Positions 16,360 through 24,957 of a stretch of DNA of 64,000 nt are shown here, in pieces (the first letter of the stretch is position 1; each line of letters opens with the position of its first letter). The notes under the pieces were generated by a model. The model saw only the letters and a program-made list of their open reading frames with translations. It was not told the origin of the DNA and did no database searches. The stretch lies in assembly GCA_003862155.1 (NCBI GenBank), contig QOUV01000008.1, positions 24,823-88,822 on the forward strand. The letters run 5' to 3'. The translations under genes were made by a program, and so were the position numbers. The stretch comes from Lachnospiraceae bacterium (GTDB lineage: Bacteria; Bacillota; Clostridia; Lachnospirales; Lachnospiraceae).

Positions 16360-18138
16360 TCATCTCTTCAGGTTTGTAAGTTCCTCAAGCATCGTATCTG
16401 ATACTGTGATGATTCGGCTGTTTGCCTGGAAACCACGCTGTGTGGTGATCATCTGAGTGAATTCCTGTGCAAGATCGACGTTTGACATCTCGAGGTAACC
16501 GGAATTCATCGAAGAACCATCTGAAGTAATTTCCTGTCCGATCCCATCGAATGATCCTGAGTTTAATGTGGTCTGATAGCAGTTATTTCCAAGGCTCTCA
16601 AGTCCTGATGCATTGGCAAATCTGGCAACAGGGATCTGTCCTAAAAGCTCTGTGTTGCCATTCGAATACGAAGCGAAGATCTGTCCGTCGTTTTGAATCG
16701 TAAGTCCGGTCATCTGTCCGATCTTCTTACCAGCGCCATCAGAACCATCAGAGACAGTACCTCGATTGAGACCGGCAGTTGAGCTTCCACCGTTGTCGTA
16801 GTTTAGAAGGGTTGAGAAGTCAATTGTTATATCCTTGGTGAACTGTTTTCCTAATTTTGTAACATTAAGGGTTACTGATGTGCCCTTAGACTCTTCCCCT
16901 TTGTCAGTTCGTGCCGACAACTGATGGAAAGTACCATTTGAAGTATTAAAGTACATGTCGTATGTTGCTGCATTGGACTTTACTTTCAGTGACTGGGTAT
17001 TGTAGTCAAATGATACGTCAACTTGTTTACCAGAATAATTACTTGCTACACTTGAAAGAGAAGGGAAAACAGTTGCCAACGAAACAGACGTAGAAGTAGC
17101 AGCTCCAGAGAACGTGATTTTCATTGAGTTGATATCCCCACTTCCTATAGATGTGCCGGTTAAAGTAGCAGTCATCTGATCTGTGCCAGTTCCTGTTTTT
17201 ATAATAAAGTTACCGCCATTTTTCTCTACCGTGTACTGAGAAGCATCGAGCTGGTATGAGTCTACAGACACTCCGCTGGCAGATCCAAACAGCTCTGATT
17301 GTGCCTTGAGTATATCTGTTTCGGATGAAGTCGGAGACACTTTATTTGTAACGTACTCATCATAAAGATCGAAAGGCACGCCATTTGAATTTGTCTTGGA
17401 ATCTGATGTAATAGAATTCAGCTCGATAGTAAATCCGTTGTCAGAAACATTACCATCAGTACCGCTTTTATTTTCACCTGACTTAATATTAAACTTTGCT
17501 GTATAGGCATATCCAAGGCTGTCATAGAAAGTAAGACTCATTATATGTCCTGAAGTACCAGTGACATTTGAATCATTGGCATCAACTATTCCTGAAGCGT
17601 AAGCCTTAGTAGTCTGCTCAGGATCTGAAGTCTTATGTTCAGCGCTCATAACTTTAAGAGGTGATACGGTATCTCTCTTGATGGTTTTTGGACTCGCAGT
17701 TGAATCAACCTGCCAGCCCTGTACAAGGTATCCTGTAGATGTCATTGCGAGGTTTCCGTTGCCATCTACATAGAAAGAGCCGGCGCGGGTGAAGAGGTTC
17801 GATGAACCGTCGCTTACAATAAAGAAGTTTGTAGACTGCTTATCTACGAGACGGAGATCTAGGCCGTCACCTGTAGCCTCCGATGAACCCTGGGTTGTGA
17901 TAGAAATCTTATTTGCAGCGGTAGTAACACCGAGACCTATCTGTCTGGCATTTACACCACCCTTTGTAGAAGTACCGCCACTGGCATTTGACATAGTCTG
18001 ATACATCACATCCTGGAAGGTAGTTGATGTAGACTTGAATGCTGTGGTGTTTACGTTTGCGATATTATTACCGATGACATCCATCTTTGACTGATGGGTC
18101 TTTAATCCGGCTACGCCGGAAAAAAGTGATTTCATCAT
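16360..18138 (-). CDS. flgE: FlgE, flagellar hook protein
   Basis: A 592-residue protein with the flagellar rod/hook N-terminal motif (SLFSGVAGLKTHQSKMDVIGNNIANVNT) split here as SLFSGVAGLKTH and DVIGNNIANVNT, and the C-terminal motif (DLAQEFTQMITTQRGFQANS begins the block). The middle is variable and Ser/Thr/Gly/Asn-rich, as in hook proteins with several surface domains. It is longer than the 400-residue enteric FlgE but within the range of Firmicutes hooks. The start is ATG 18138 (or the adjacent ATG 18135), behind an AGGAGG Shine-Dalgarno. It lies between fliK and the tandem repeat, whereas flgE usually follows flgD. Confidence 0.94.
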   Translation of the reverse strand: MMKSLFSGVAGLKTHQSKMDVIGNNIANVNTTAFKSTSTTFQDVMYQTMSNASGGTSTKGGVNARQIGLGVTTAANKISITTQGSSEATGDGLDLRLVDKQSTNFFIVSDGSSNLFTRAGSFYVDGNGNLAMTSTGYLVQGWQVDSTASPKTIKRDTVSPLKVMSAEHKTSDPEQTTKAYASGIVDANDSNVTGTSGHIMSLTFYDSLGYAYTAKFNIKSGENKSGTDGNVSDNGFTIELNSITSDSKTNSNGVPFDLYDEYVTNKVSPTSSETDILKAQSELFGSASGVSVDSYQLDASQYTVEKNGGNFIIKTGTGTDQMTATLTGTSIGSGDINSMKITFSGAATSTSVSLATVFPSLSSVASNYSGKQVDVSFDYNTQSLKVKSNAATYDMYFNTSNGTFHQLSARTDKGEESKGTSVTLNVTKLGKQFTKDITIDFSTLLNYDNGGSSTAGLNRGTVSDGSDGAGKKIGQMTGLTIQNDGQIFASYSNGNTELLGQIPVARFANASGLESLGNNCYQTTLNSGSFDGIGQEITSDGSSMNSGYLEMSNVDLAQEFTQMITTQRGFQANSRIITVSDTMLEELTNLKR

Positions 18139-18151
18139 AAGGCGTTACCTC

Positions 18152-19840
18152 CTATATCCTGTAACTAACTGTATTTCCGCTGTCCTGCATGATCTGCGCC
18201 TCGAGGACTTCCTCTGAACTCATATCATCAGGAACGGCACCATTTCTTAAGTCTATTGAAGAACGGTTTCCACTGTGGCCGTTGTGTGATTTCTCATCAT
18301 CAAAGCCCTGGGCTTCCTGGCCAGGGTTCTGTCCAAACTGGTTAGTCATGTTCTTCTCAAGATTTTCTTCAAACGCGTGAGGCTCAACTGAGATAGTGAC
18401 CTCATTTACCTTAATACCCTGTCTGTTCAGATTGTCCTGCAGATCGGCAAGCCTGTTCTCTAAGGCGTGCTTTACTGCTTCGTTCTGGGCATACAGGTGA
18501 GCTGTCACATCTCCGCTCTTCTCAGTAACCTGCAGGAAAATTTTTCCGAGGCTCTGTGGATGAAGCTCCATCTCAAGGCTTGAAACCTTAGCTGAAAGAG
18601 TCTGCCTGGCTTTCTCGGCAATCTGAGAGATAAGATTATCCGTATCGATACTCGTGTACTTCTGAATCGTCGAAACAAAATCTGGCACCTGAGCATCAGC
18701 TGAGACATTTGTGGCACCTTCGGCTGATACTGCATTGGCATTCACCTGATCTGGCAGGGTCTGCTGCTTCTCGCTGTTTCCGAAGAGATCCGACCTGCTG
18801 CTGTCTGGCTCTGTGTTTGAACTGGAAGACTGAATCTGATCGGTTGTGATCTGGCCATTTATAGTCTGGTTAGAACTATTGTCATCAGATACAATCTGAT
18901 CGGTGTCCTGCACACTTGCATCTGCAGCATTTGTCCCGGCTGTTTCAGTCGTCTCAACGTTTACTACAGTTACATCTAAAGCCTTGTCAGGCGTCATTAA
19001 ACCATGACTATCGTCCAGGTTAAAAGCATTAGAAAGCTTATCTGCCTCATCGCCTGTAACAGGTGTGAGCCCGTCCAGTGCATCCGGTTCAGCAGCTGAA
19101 AAGATGTCCTGCATGTCACTTAAGAAAGAGGTAAACTGATCCGAAGTGAGGATGCTTGCATTGTCAGTGCCTGTCAGTTTTGAAAAAAGTGCTGCTACGT
19201 TTGAAGGAGTATTAAGATTTGCGAAACTTAGGCCGAGAGTTTTCATAGCATCTGTGATGTCGTCTGTACTAACGCCCAAGTCCTTTGAAATGGTATCAAG
19301 GATATCCGAGATGAGGTCATTCGTCGCCTCAGGTCTCTCCACCTTGTCATCTTCCGTTTCCGGTCCAGCTGCTTTGGTGTCCTTATCCTGATTCGAAATC
19401 TTACTACCCTTGTCGTCCTCCACTGTCGTTCTTCTGTCGTCTTTAGTGACTGGTGAAGGATCCTTTTTGTCAGCGGCTTTAGAAGTCGTTTTTCTGTCGG
19501 AAGTCTCCGGCTTCTTAACGTCCTTTGTCCTGTCTGTACCTGTGGTCTTCGTCGCATCGGCGGTCTTATCCTGAATGCTGGCTTTATAAGACGAAGAGAA
19601 TTTAACTTCTCTTCTGCCTGCGAAATAAGTCCCGCTGGCTCTCTTACTGCCTTCCGATGACTGCTTCACGCTGTCAGGCGAATTGTTCCGCGACTGTGAT
19701 CCTGCCGCCATGTCACTGATTGACACAGTGTTCATGACCGACATGAAATCAAAATCGTTCGGAGCATTTGTCTTCGCACTTCGCGCTTTCTTTACGATCT
19801 GACCACTCTGTACAGGGGATGTGATCTCCTCTGTCTTCAT
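18152..19840 (-). CDS. fliK: FliK, flagellar hook-length control protein
   Basis: A 562-residue protein. The first 400 residues are low-complexity and rich in Asp/Thr/Ser/Lys, fitting the disordered molecular-ruler part. The C-terminal Flg_hook domain (about 405-490) is recognisable: VSSLEMELHPQSLGKIFLQV and ALENRLADLQDNLNRQGI. FliK measures hook length and triggers the FlhB switch. ATG 19840 has an AAAGGAG Shine-Dalgarno. A sigma-28-like -10 lies about 45 bases upstream. Confidence 0.92.
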   Translation of the reverse strand: MKTEEITSPVQSGQIVKKARSAKTNAPNDFDFMSVMNTVSISDMAAGSQSRNNSPDSVKQSSEGSKRASGTYFAGRREVKFSSSYKASIQDKTADATKTTGTDRTKDVKKPETSDRKTTSKAADKKDPSPVTKDDRRTTVEDDKGSKISNQDKDTKAAGPETEDDKVERPEATNDLISDILDTISKDLGVSTDDITDAMKTLGLSFANLNTPSNVAALFSKLTGTDNASILTSDQFTSFLSDMQDIFSAAEPDALDGLTPVTGDEADKLSNAFNLDDSHGLMTPDKALDVTVVNVETTETAGTNAADASVQDTDQIVSDDNSSNQTINGQITTDQIQSSSSNTEPDSSRSDLFGNSEKQQTLPDQVNANAVSAEGATNVSADAQVPDFVSTIQKYTSIDTDNLISQIAEKARQTLSAKVSSLEMELHPQSLGKIFLQVTEKSGDVTAHLYAQNEAVKHALENRLADLQDNLNRQGIKVNEVTISVEPHAFEENLEKNMTNQFGQNPGQEAQGFDDEKSHNGHSGNRSSIDLRNGAVPDDMSSEEVLEAQIMQDSGNTVSYRI

Positions 19841-19885
19841 TGTGCTCCTTTCGTATCTATATAAGGTTAATAGACTCCATTTATT

Positions 19886-19910
19886 GTATCGGCAGAAATT
19901 TAAGGTGTTA
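19886..19910 (-). promoter_or_regulatory. Possible sigma-28 (sigma-D) promoter before fliK
   Basis: The minus strand has GCCGATAC at 19893-19886, which fits the sigma-28 -10 consensus (GCCGATAA/T) at 7 of 8 positions. The -35 element is weak: TAAC at 19910-19907 with a 13-base spacer instead of TAAA with about 15. It lies in the 102-base gap between the glycosyltransferase gene and fliK, the largest gap in the hook part of the cluster apart from the repeat. Confidence 0.4.
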
Positions 19911-19942
19911 CATCACTGCCACTGTATTTTAAAAAGAACAAT

Positions 19943-22900
19943 CTACATCTGCTTAAGCTGTTCTTTTACCTGGGCTAAAACTCGATCTCCTGTCCCTGGC
20001 TTTTTCATAACTAAAGGAGGTACGAGGATAAGCATCTTTGTCAGACCGGAAAGTACATTTGAATAGTACTCTGCCGGAACCGCGGCATCAGGATTTGACT
20101 CATCCATCTGATCTGCAATAAATATGACATCGGGATGAAGGGCCTTTAAGTCCACATCAGCAAAATATGACGCCATGCATTTCTTTGGAAACCCGTCCCG
20201 TTCGAAATGGTACTCTCCCAAAGTTCCGTCCTGATTTTTGTCGTAGTAAGGAATTGGAATGACCATAGTTCTTGAATCGGGATCTGTATCACAGGCTTCC
20301 CAGAGTGAATCAAGACTCTCCCACTGACTCGCCTTACAGACTAAAAATATGAAAAGGTGCTTTTTCTTTTCTCTTTCAATGCATTGCAGTACAATTTTAT
20401 CAAATGGTTCGTAAATTCCCAGGCAGTCACAAAGGAGTGATTCTCTTTTTACAGAACTCTTTTCTTCTCCCGCCTTTAAAAAATTCAGGGCAAACTGGCA
20501 CTGCGGCGGGAGCATAGATGAGAGAGGCTCGGATTCAAACTGCTCTTTTGAATATATATTTTTGTAGTAGTCTACACAGGCTTTTGAGTATTTGAGAAGC
20601 TCATCAGAAATTTCAAAATCATCCTTGTGATCTGCAATCTCCTTTTCTTTTGACTTCAGCCTGAAAAACCGGAATCTTATGTCACAGTCATCACTGAATG
20701 CTGCCATCATTTTTCTTACAGGAAGAACCCTCTCCTCGTCGTGTTTGTCGAAGTAAGTATTTACGACGTGACACCATTTTTTAAGAGGGACCTGCTTTAA
20801 GACAGCTGCGATGTCGAGACCCTTTTCGAGAGCTATCTGCCAGATGCTGTCATCTAAGTTGAAGAAGTCATTTGTCATCAGGACAAGAGCCCTGAATCTG
20901 TCATACAGCCTCTTTTCATCAGCCCCATATTCTGCCTCATACCTCAGGCGAAGGTAGTCCAGATAGTAATTTCTCCCATTCGCAGTCTGTCCGAGAACAC
21001 GGATAAGCTTCGCGGTCTTTCCGTTTTTTTCTTTTTTGTCACTCTCTTCGAGTTCTTTTGCGTGATCACTGCATTGACTGGCAATATCAGGGTAAGACAG
21101 AAGCTCGTCTGCATAGCCAATAAACCGCTCGTCATAAGGCAGCTCTGCAATGGCATCTATAAGCTTTCCTGCAATAAATCTATACTGGCTTCCATCTTTC
21201 TTTAAATTTTTTAAATACTTGAAATATCTGTGGAGATCGTCGGCCTCGCCGATCTCAATGCCAGAGCAGATCAGGAAGGCGATGAGCTGAGCCACTTTTC
21301 TTGAGTTGAAAACGTCCCTTGTGGTAAGACTTCCGTTGGAGTTCAGCTTTTCCGATAAGTCAGGCAGGTCCTTCCATGCGAGATAGAGCTCCATATATCT
21401 GTGGCTATAGTTTATCGCATGCTTAAAATCCTTTTTTTTGAAAAATGCAAAGACGGCGCTGAAATAGAGGCTTGCATTACAGATATCGTTGTTCCGACGA
21501 TCTTTTCTGTAGACGTTGAAATCCTCAATTGTCTGATCATAGTCGAAAAGCTCGTTGTCGGCCCACACTTTTCCAAAATAAAAATCGCCCCTGAGCCTGT
21601 TTATTTCAGGATTATCTATACCGTCAAGCATTTTTAACGTCTTATCGCAGAGATCTAATAGCTTGCTGCTGTCCCTTACTGCGATGTATTCCTGTGCAAG
21701 CTGCGAACGCCAGTGGATATCGCCTGGGTTCTCTTTTATCATACGAAGGAGCGGCTTGATATTTCTTCTGGCCTTGGCGAGGTGTTCCTCCTTGTTCGTG
21801 TAGGCATATCCATAGTGGTGGACAAAGCTGTGGATCATCTTACATTCGCCGATCAGCGGAGTAATGTACTCGTGAATGATACCGGTAAAATGCGTTTCGT
21901 CAGTCAGTTTGCAGAGCCGGGCACCCCAGAAGTCGTCGTAATCCTTTCCCGCTGTATCGAAATAATTTCTAATAATGTAGGAAGCCTGATAGTATTTTTT
22001 GTATTCACCTGATGTGAAAAATGACACGAGTTCGTCTGTATTCTCAAACCACTCGTCGTCATCTATAAACATAAACCACTCGCCAGAGCACTGCTTAAGG
22101 CCAGCATTCCTGGCCTTTGCAAAATCGTCACACCACTTGAATGGAACGACCTTATCGGCGTATTTGCCGATGATCTCTTTCATTTCATCGTCACAGCCGG
22201 TGTCTACAATAATAAGCTCACTCGGAATTCTGGAAATGATTGTCTTAAGAGATTCGAGTGTCTTTTTTGTCTCCGTCTTATGCTTTCCATTGCAGAGCAT
22301 AGAAATTGAGAGGACTGGTTTTCCACCAATATTATTTATAAATTGCCCGTTGGATTTAAGGTATGGAGCGAATCTTGAAGTAATTTTTTCCTCTTTGTCA
22401 GATGAAAAAATTATATAGTCAAATGTATTTTCTTTTAATTTATTTTCAGGATTTTTATCTGTTATGATATTTCCGAACGCCCTGGCATAGGGCGCTTTAA
22501 GCTCATCAAGTTCTATACCCGTGTACTCCGCCTTTGGAAACAGAGTTTTCAGGCGGCAGGCACTGCTTCCGATTCCACAACCGAGCTCTAGTACAGAGAA
22601 TGCAGAATTTTCATCCTCTTTTATCTTTGACAGGGCCCAGTTTTTTGCTGAGCAAAGTTCAGGCCATGGATCAAACTGCATCTTTCGAACGAGTTTTTCG
22701 TTATTTCTTTTCAAAATGTTCCCGAAACTCCGTCCATTTTTCTGAAGCTCTGCAAATGATCTGCTGCCAAAATGAACGACAAAGCTGTTGCGGCAAAGGA
22801 CATTAAAAAAGCCATTCTGTCCGATACGAAAACAGATATCGAGATCTTCGCTGTTACCTGGGTTAAAACGTTCATCCAAAAGTCCTGTCTGATTTAAGAC

Positions 22901-23578
22901 AGTCCTCTTAAGAAGCAGTGAAAAGCCGATCAGATACATTCTATACTCATACGGACGGTCCATTGGTACATTGGTTTTCGTTCCAAATGAGATGACGTCA
23001 TCAACAGATTTCCATTTTCTTTCTATCATCTGATTGGCGCTGGCGTAATTTGTAACACTGCCGGTGCTTCCCGTTTTATCGCTCTCGTAGAGCCCTGTTT
23101 TAAGCCAGAAGAGAGAATTCGGAAGAAGAATTGTATCAGAATTTAACAGATATATGTCGTTATCTGGAGAAGCATTCTTTATACCATCGTTACATCCACC
23201 TGGAAATCCTCTGTTCTCATGATTTTCTATGAGAGTGATCCAGTCGAGGCTGCGCAGATACTCAACACTTCCGTCGGTTGAAGCATTATCGACAACAACA
23301 ATCTGATTTCTGTCGAGATCTACAGTATTTTTTACACTTTCAAGGCACTGTTTTGTAAATTTAAGAGTATTGTACGAGAGAATAATAACAGATGTAGCGG
23401 GAACATGGATTCCTTCAGATTCAAGAGCAGCAGCCTGCTCCTCAATGGATTTGACCATTTGGAGATCAGACTGCTGTGATGCAATAAATCTGGCCTGATA
23501 GAGGCAGATAAGTTCCTGATATTTATTTTTTAAAGCGTATGAATTTGAAAGTGAAATAAAAACCGTAACTTTATTCAT
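19943..23578 (-). CDS. Giant glycosyltransferase-methyltransferase-glycosyltransferase protein inside the flagellar operon
   Basis: A 1211-residue protein with recognisable modules. Residues about 62-280 are a family 2 glycosyltransferase (VVVDNASTDGS, DxD-like NSDT near 147, NSEDLDICFR). Residues about 328-400 are a SAM-dependent methyltransferase fold (VLELGCGIGSS). Residues about 422-600 are a second GT2 domain (IIVDTGCDD, FIDDDEW near 506). Then come about 480 helical, TPR-like residues and a C-terminal alpha/beta segment (PIPYYDKNQDGT, HPDVIFIADQ) that looks cut short. It starts one base after the motE-like stop, so it is co-translated with flagellar genes. The likely role is glycosylation of flagellin or another exported flagellar protein; this is inference from location and domains. 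Sugar and target are unknown. Confidence 0.85.
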   Translation of the reverse strand: MNKVTVFISLSNSYALKNKYQELICLYQARFIASQQSDLQMVKSIEEQAAALESEGIHVPATSVIILSYNTLKFTKQCLESVKNTVDLDRNQIVVVDNASTDGSVEYLRSLDWITLIENHENRGFPGGCNDGIKNASPDNDIYLLNSDTILLPNSLFWLKTGLYESDKTGSTGSVTNYASANQMIERKWKSVDDVISFGTKTNVPMDRPYEYRMYLIGFSLLLKRTVLNQTGLLDERFNPGNSEDLDICFRIGQNGFFNVLCRNSFVVHFGSRSFAELQKNGRSFGNILKRNNEKLVRKMQFDPWPELCSAKNWALSKIKEDENSAFSVLELGCGIGSSACRLKTLFPKAEYTGIELDELKAPYARAFGNIITDKNPENKLKENTFDYIIFSSDKEEKITSRFAPYLKSNGQFINNIGGKPVLSISMLCNGKHKTETKKTLESLKTIISRIPSELIIVDTGCDDEMKEIIGKYADKVVPFKWCDDFAKARNAGLKQCSGEWFMFIDDDEWFENTDELVSFFTSGEYKKYYQASYIIRNYFDTAGKDYDDFWGARLCKLTDETHFTGIIHEYITPLIGECKMIHSFVHHYGYAYTNKEEHLAKARRNIKPLLRMIKENPGDIHWRSQLAQEYIAVRDSSKLLDLCDKTLKMLDGIDNPEINRLRGDFYFGKVWADNELFDYDQTIEDFNVYRKDRRNNDICNASLYFSAVFAFFKKKDFKHAINYSHRYMELYLAWKDLPDLSEKLNSNGSLTTRDVFNSRKVAQLIAFLICSGIEIGEADDLHRYFKYLKNLKKDGSQYRFIAGKLIDAIAELPYDERFIGYADELLSYPDIASQCSDHAKELEESDKKEKNGKTAKLIRVLGQTANGRNYYLDYLRLRYEAEYGADEKRLYDRFRALVLMTNDFFNLDDSIWQIALEKGLDIAAVLKQVPLKKWCHVVNTYFDKHDEERVLPVRKMMAAFSDDCDIRFRFFRLKSKEKEIADHKDDFEISDELLKYSKACVDYYKNIYSKEQFESEPLSSMLPPQCQFALNFLKAGEEKSSVKRESLLCDCLGIYEPFDKIVLQCIEREKKKHLFIFLVCKASQWESLDSLWEACDTDPDSRTMVIPIPYYDKNQDGTLGEYHFERDGFPKKCMASYFADVDLKALHPDVIFIADQMDESNPDAAVPAEYYSNVLSGLTKMLILVPPLVMKKPGTGDRVLAQVKEQLKQM

Positions 23579-23579
23579 C

Positions 23580-24446
23580 TTATTTTCCTGAAGACGTACT
23601 CGGAGCCGCTACTGTAGAACCTGAGTTATTCGGGGTCGAGGAATTCGGCTCCATAAGCTTCGTAACAGCCGCGGCCGTATCCGGATCCATCTGTCCTAAA
23701 ATATTGCCTCTAGCATCTTTTTTCATGGTCCAGAGGATCTTTCCAACAAGTTTTAAGTTGTTCGTCATCTTGTCAAAGATGGCGGCTGCCTCCTTAGGCT
23801 TCATGGAAGAGTATGCAGCTGCGTAATCAGAAAGCTTCGAATCAGTCTGAAGATCTCCGATAACCTGCTTATATAGCTTTTCGGCGGTCTCAGGTTCTAT
23901 CTCCTCATAGTATTGTTTGTAATTTGAAATATCCGGAGCATTGTCGGCATAGACAACCTGCTGATAGAATTTGGTCTTCTCTTTCTCGAATTTCTTCTCG
24001 TTGTCCCGATACTTCTTCAGCTGCTTTTTAAGCTGTGACATGTCGGCAGAGTCATTTTTGGCGTCATTTAACTCTTTTTTCTGCTTCGCAACCTGCTTCT
24101 CAAGCTGCTTTACTCGGGCTACTGCCTCAGACATAGATGAAAAAGCATACGGGTCGTCCTTTGTGGCGTTTCCCGAAGCTGTAGCAGATGCAGGGAGGAT
24201 TTTATTTACTCCTGGGATATTTTTAAGGTATGGGGAGATCATAGTACCGATACCGCCTACATCCATATGTATTAAAAGTGCAATGATGCCGAGCCAGGTA
24301 AGGAGGATGATAACACCCGTAATAACGACTACAGCGCCCGAGCCCTTTGAGTCTTCGTCATAATCACTTTTTTTATTTTTCCTGCCTTTTCTTTTCGGAC
24401 TAGGGCGCTTCTCACCCTCGGTCTGAAGTGAATTAGAGTCTGCCAT
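23580..24446 (-). CDS. MotE/YlxF-like flagellar protein with coiled coil
   Basis: A 288-residue protein with a basic N-terminus, one membrane helix (about 37-62), a coiled coil (about 98-160, with VKQLEKQVAKQKKEL) and a MgtE-N-like helical domain (about 180-265, EPETAEKLYKQVIGDL, GQMDPDTAAAVTKLM). This layout matches the MotE/YlxF proteins that sit between fliJ and fliK in Firmicutes and are thought to act with the stator or as a chaperone. It follows fliJ after 16 bases. Confidence 0.82.
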   Translation of the reverse strand: MADSNSLQTEGEKRPSPKRKGRKNKKSDYDEDSKGSGAVVVITGVIILLTWLGIIALLIHMDVGGIGTMISPYLKNIPGVNKILPASATASGNATKDDPYAFSSMSEAVARVKQLEKQVAKQKKELNDAKNDSADMSQLKKQLKKYRDNEKKFEKEKTKFYQQVVYADNAPDISNYKQYYEEIEPETAEKLYKQVIGDLQTDSKLSDYAAAYSSMKPKEAAAIFDKMTNNLKLVGKILWTMKKDARGNILGQMDPDTAAAVTKLMEPNSSTPNNSGSTVAAPSTSSGK

Positions 24447-24462
24447 AAAATTCTCCTGAATA

Positions 24463-24918
24463 TCAATCTTTATTTTTAGCTGAACCGTAGGTGTAGCTGG
24501 TCAGCTCGTCATTGGCCTTGTTGTCCTCGGCGTTGAGCTCGAGCTTGAACTCCTCGAAAGCCTTCTCACGAAGCCTCTCGTGAGTTTTCCTCTCTTTGCG
24601 GGCTTCATCGAGCCTGCGGCGCTCAATCTCCAAAGCGTTCTGTGCCTTCTGGACTGCAAACATCTGGTCGCGAATCAGCGACTTCATAGTAGTGTTTGCA
24701 TTCCTTAAAAAAATGATCTCTTTTCTATCTAAGGAATCACTGTCCACAACTTCCGCGAGCCTGTTTTGATAATTTGCAGCTCTTACGAGAAGCTGAGTCA
24801 GTTTTTCCCTCTCTTCATTCTCCCTTGCCTGAGCCAAAGCAAACTCAGCCTTCTGCTGGTTTTCGAGCATCTGCTTTAAATTCAGGATATTCTGGAGACG
24901 ATAAACAAATTTTGCCAT
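24463..24918 (-). CDS. fliJ: FliJ, flagellar export chaperone/ATPase stalk
   Basis: A 151-residue protein that is almost entirely coiled coil. The N-terminal block FVYRLQNILNLKQMLENQQK is typical of FliJ. In known systems it inserts into the FliI hexamer and contacts FlhA. It follows fliI after about 40 bases. Low complexity makes homology weak, so gene order contributes to the call. Confidence 0.9.
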   Translation of the reverse strand: MAKFVYRLQNILNLKQMLENQQKAEFALAQARENEEREKLTQLLVRAANYQNRLAEVVDSDSLDRKEIIFLRNANTTMKSLIRDQMFAVQKAQNALEIERRRLDEARKERKTHERLREKAFEEFKLELNAEDNKANDELTSYTYGSAKNKD

Positions 24919-24957
24919 ACGCTGGTACTGCCTTCTCTGACCACATGGTGCGATGCG

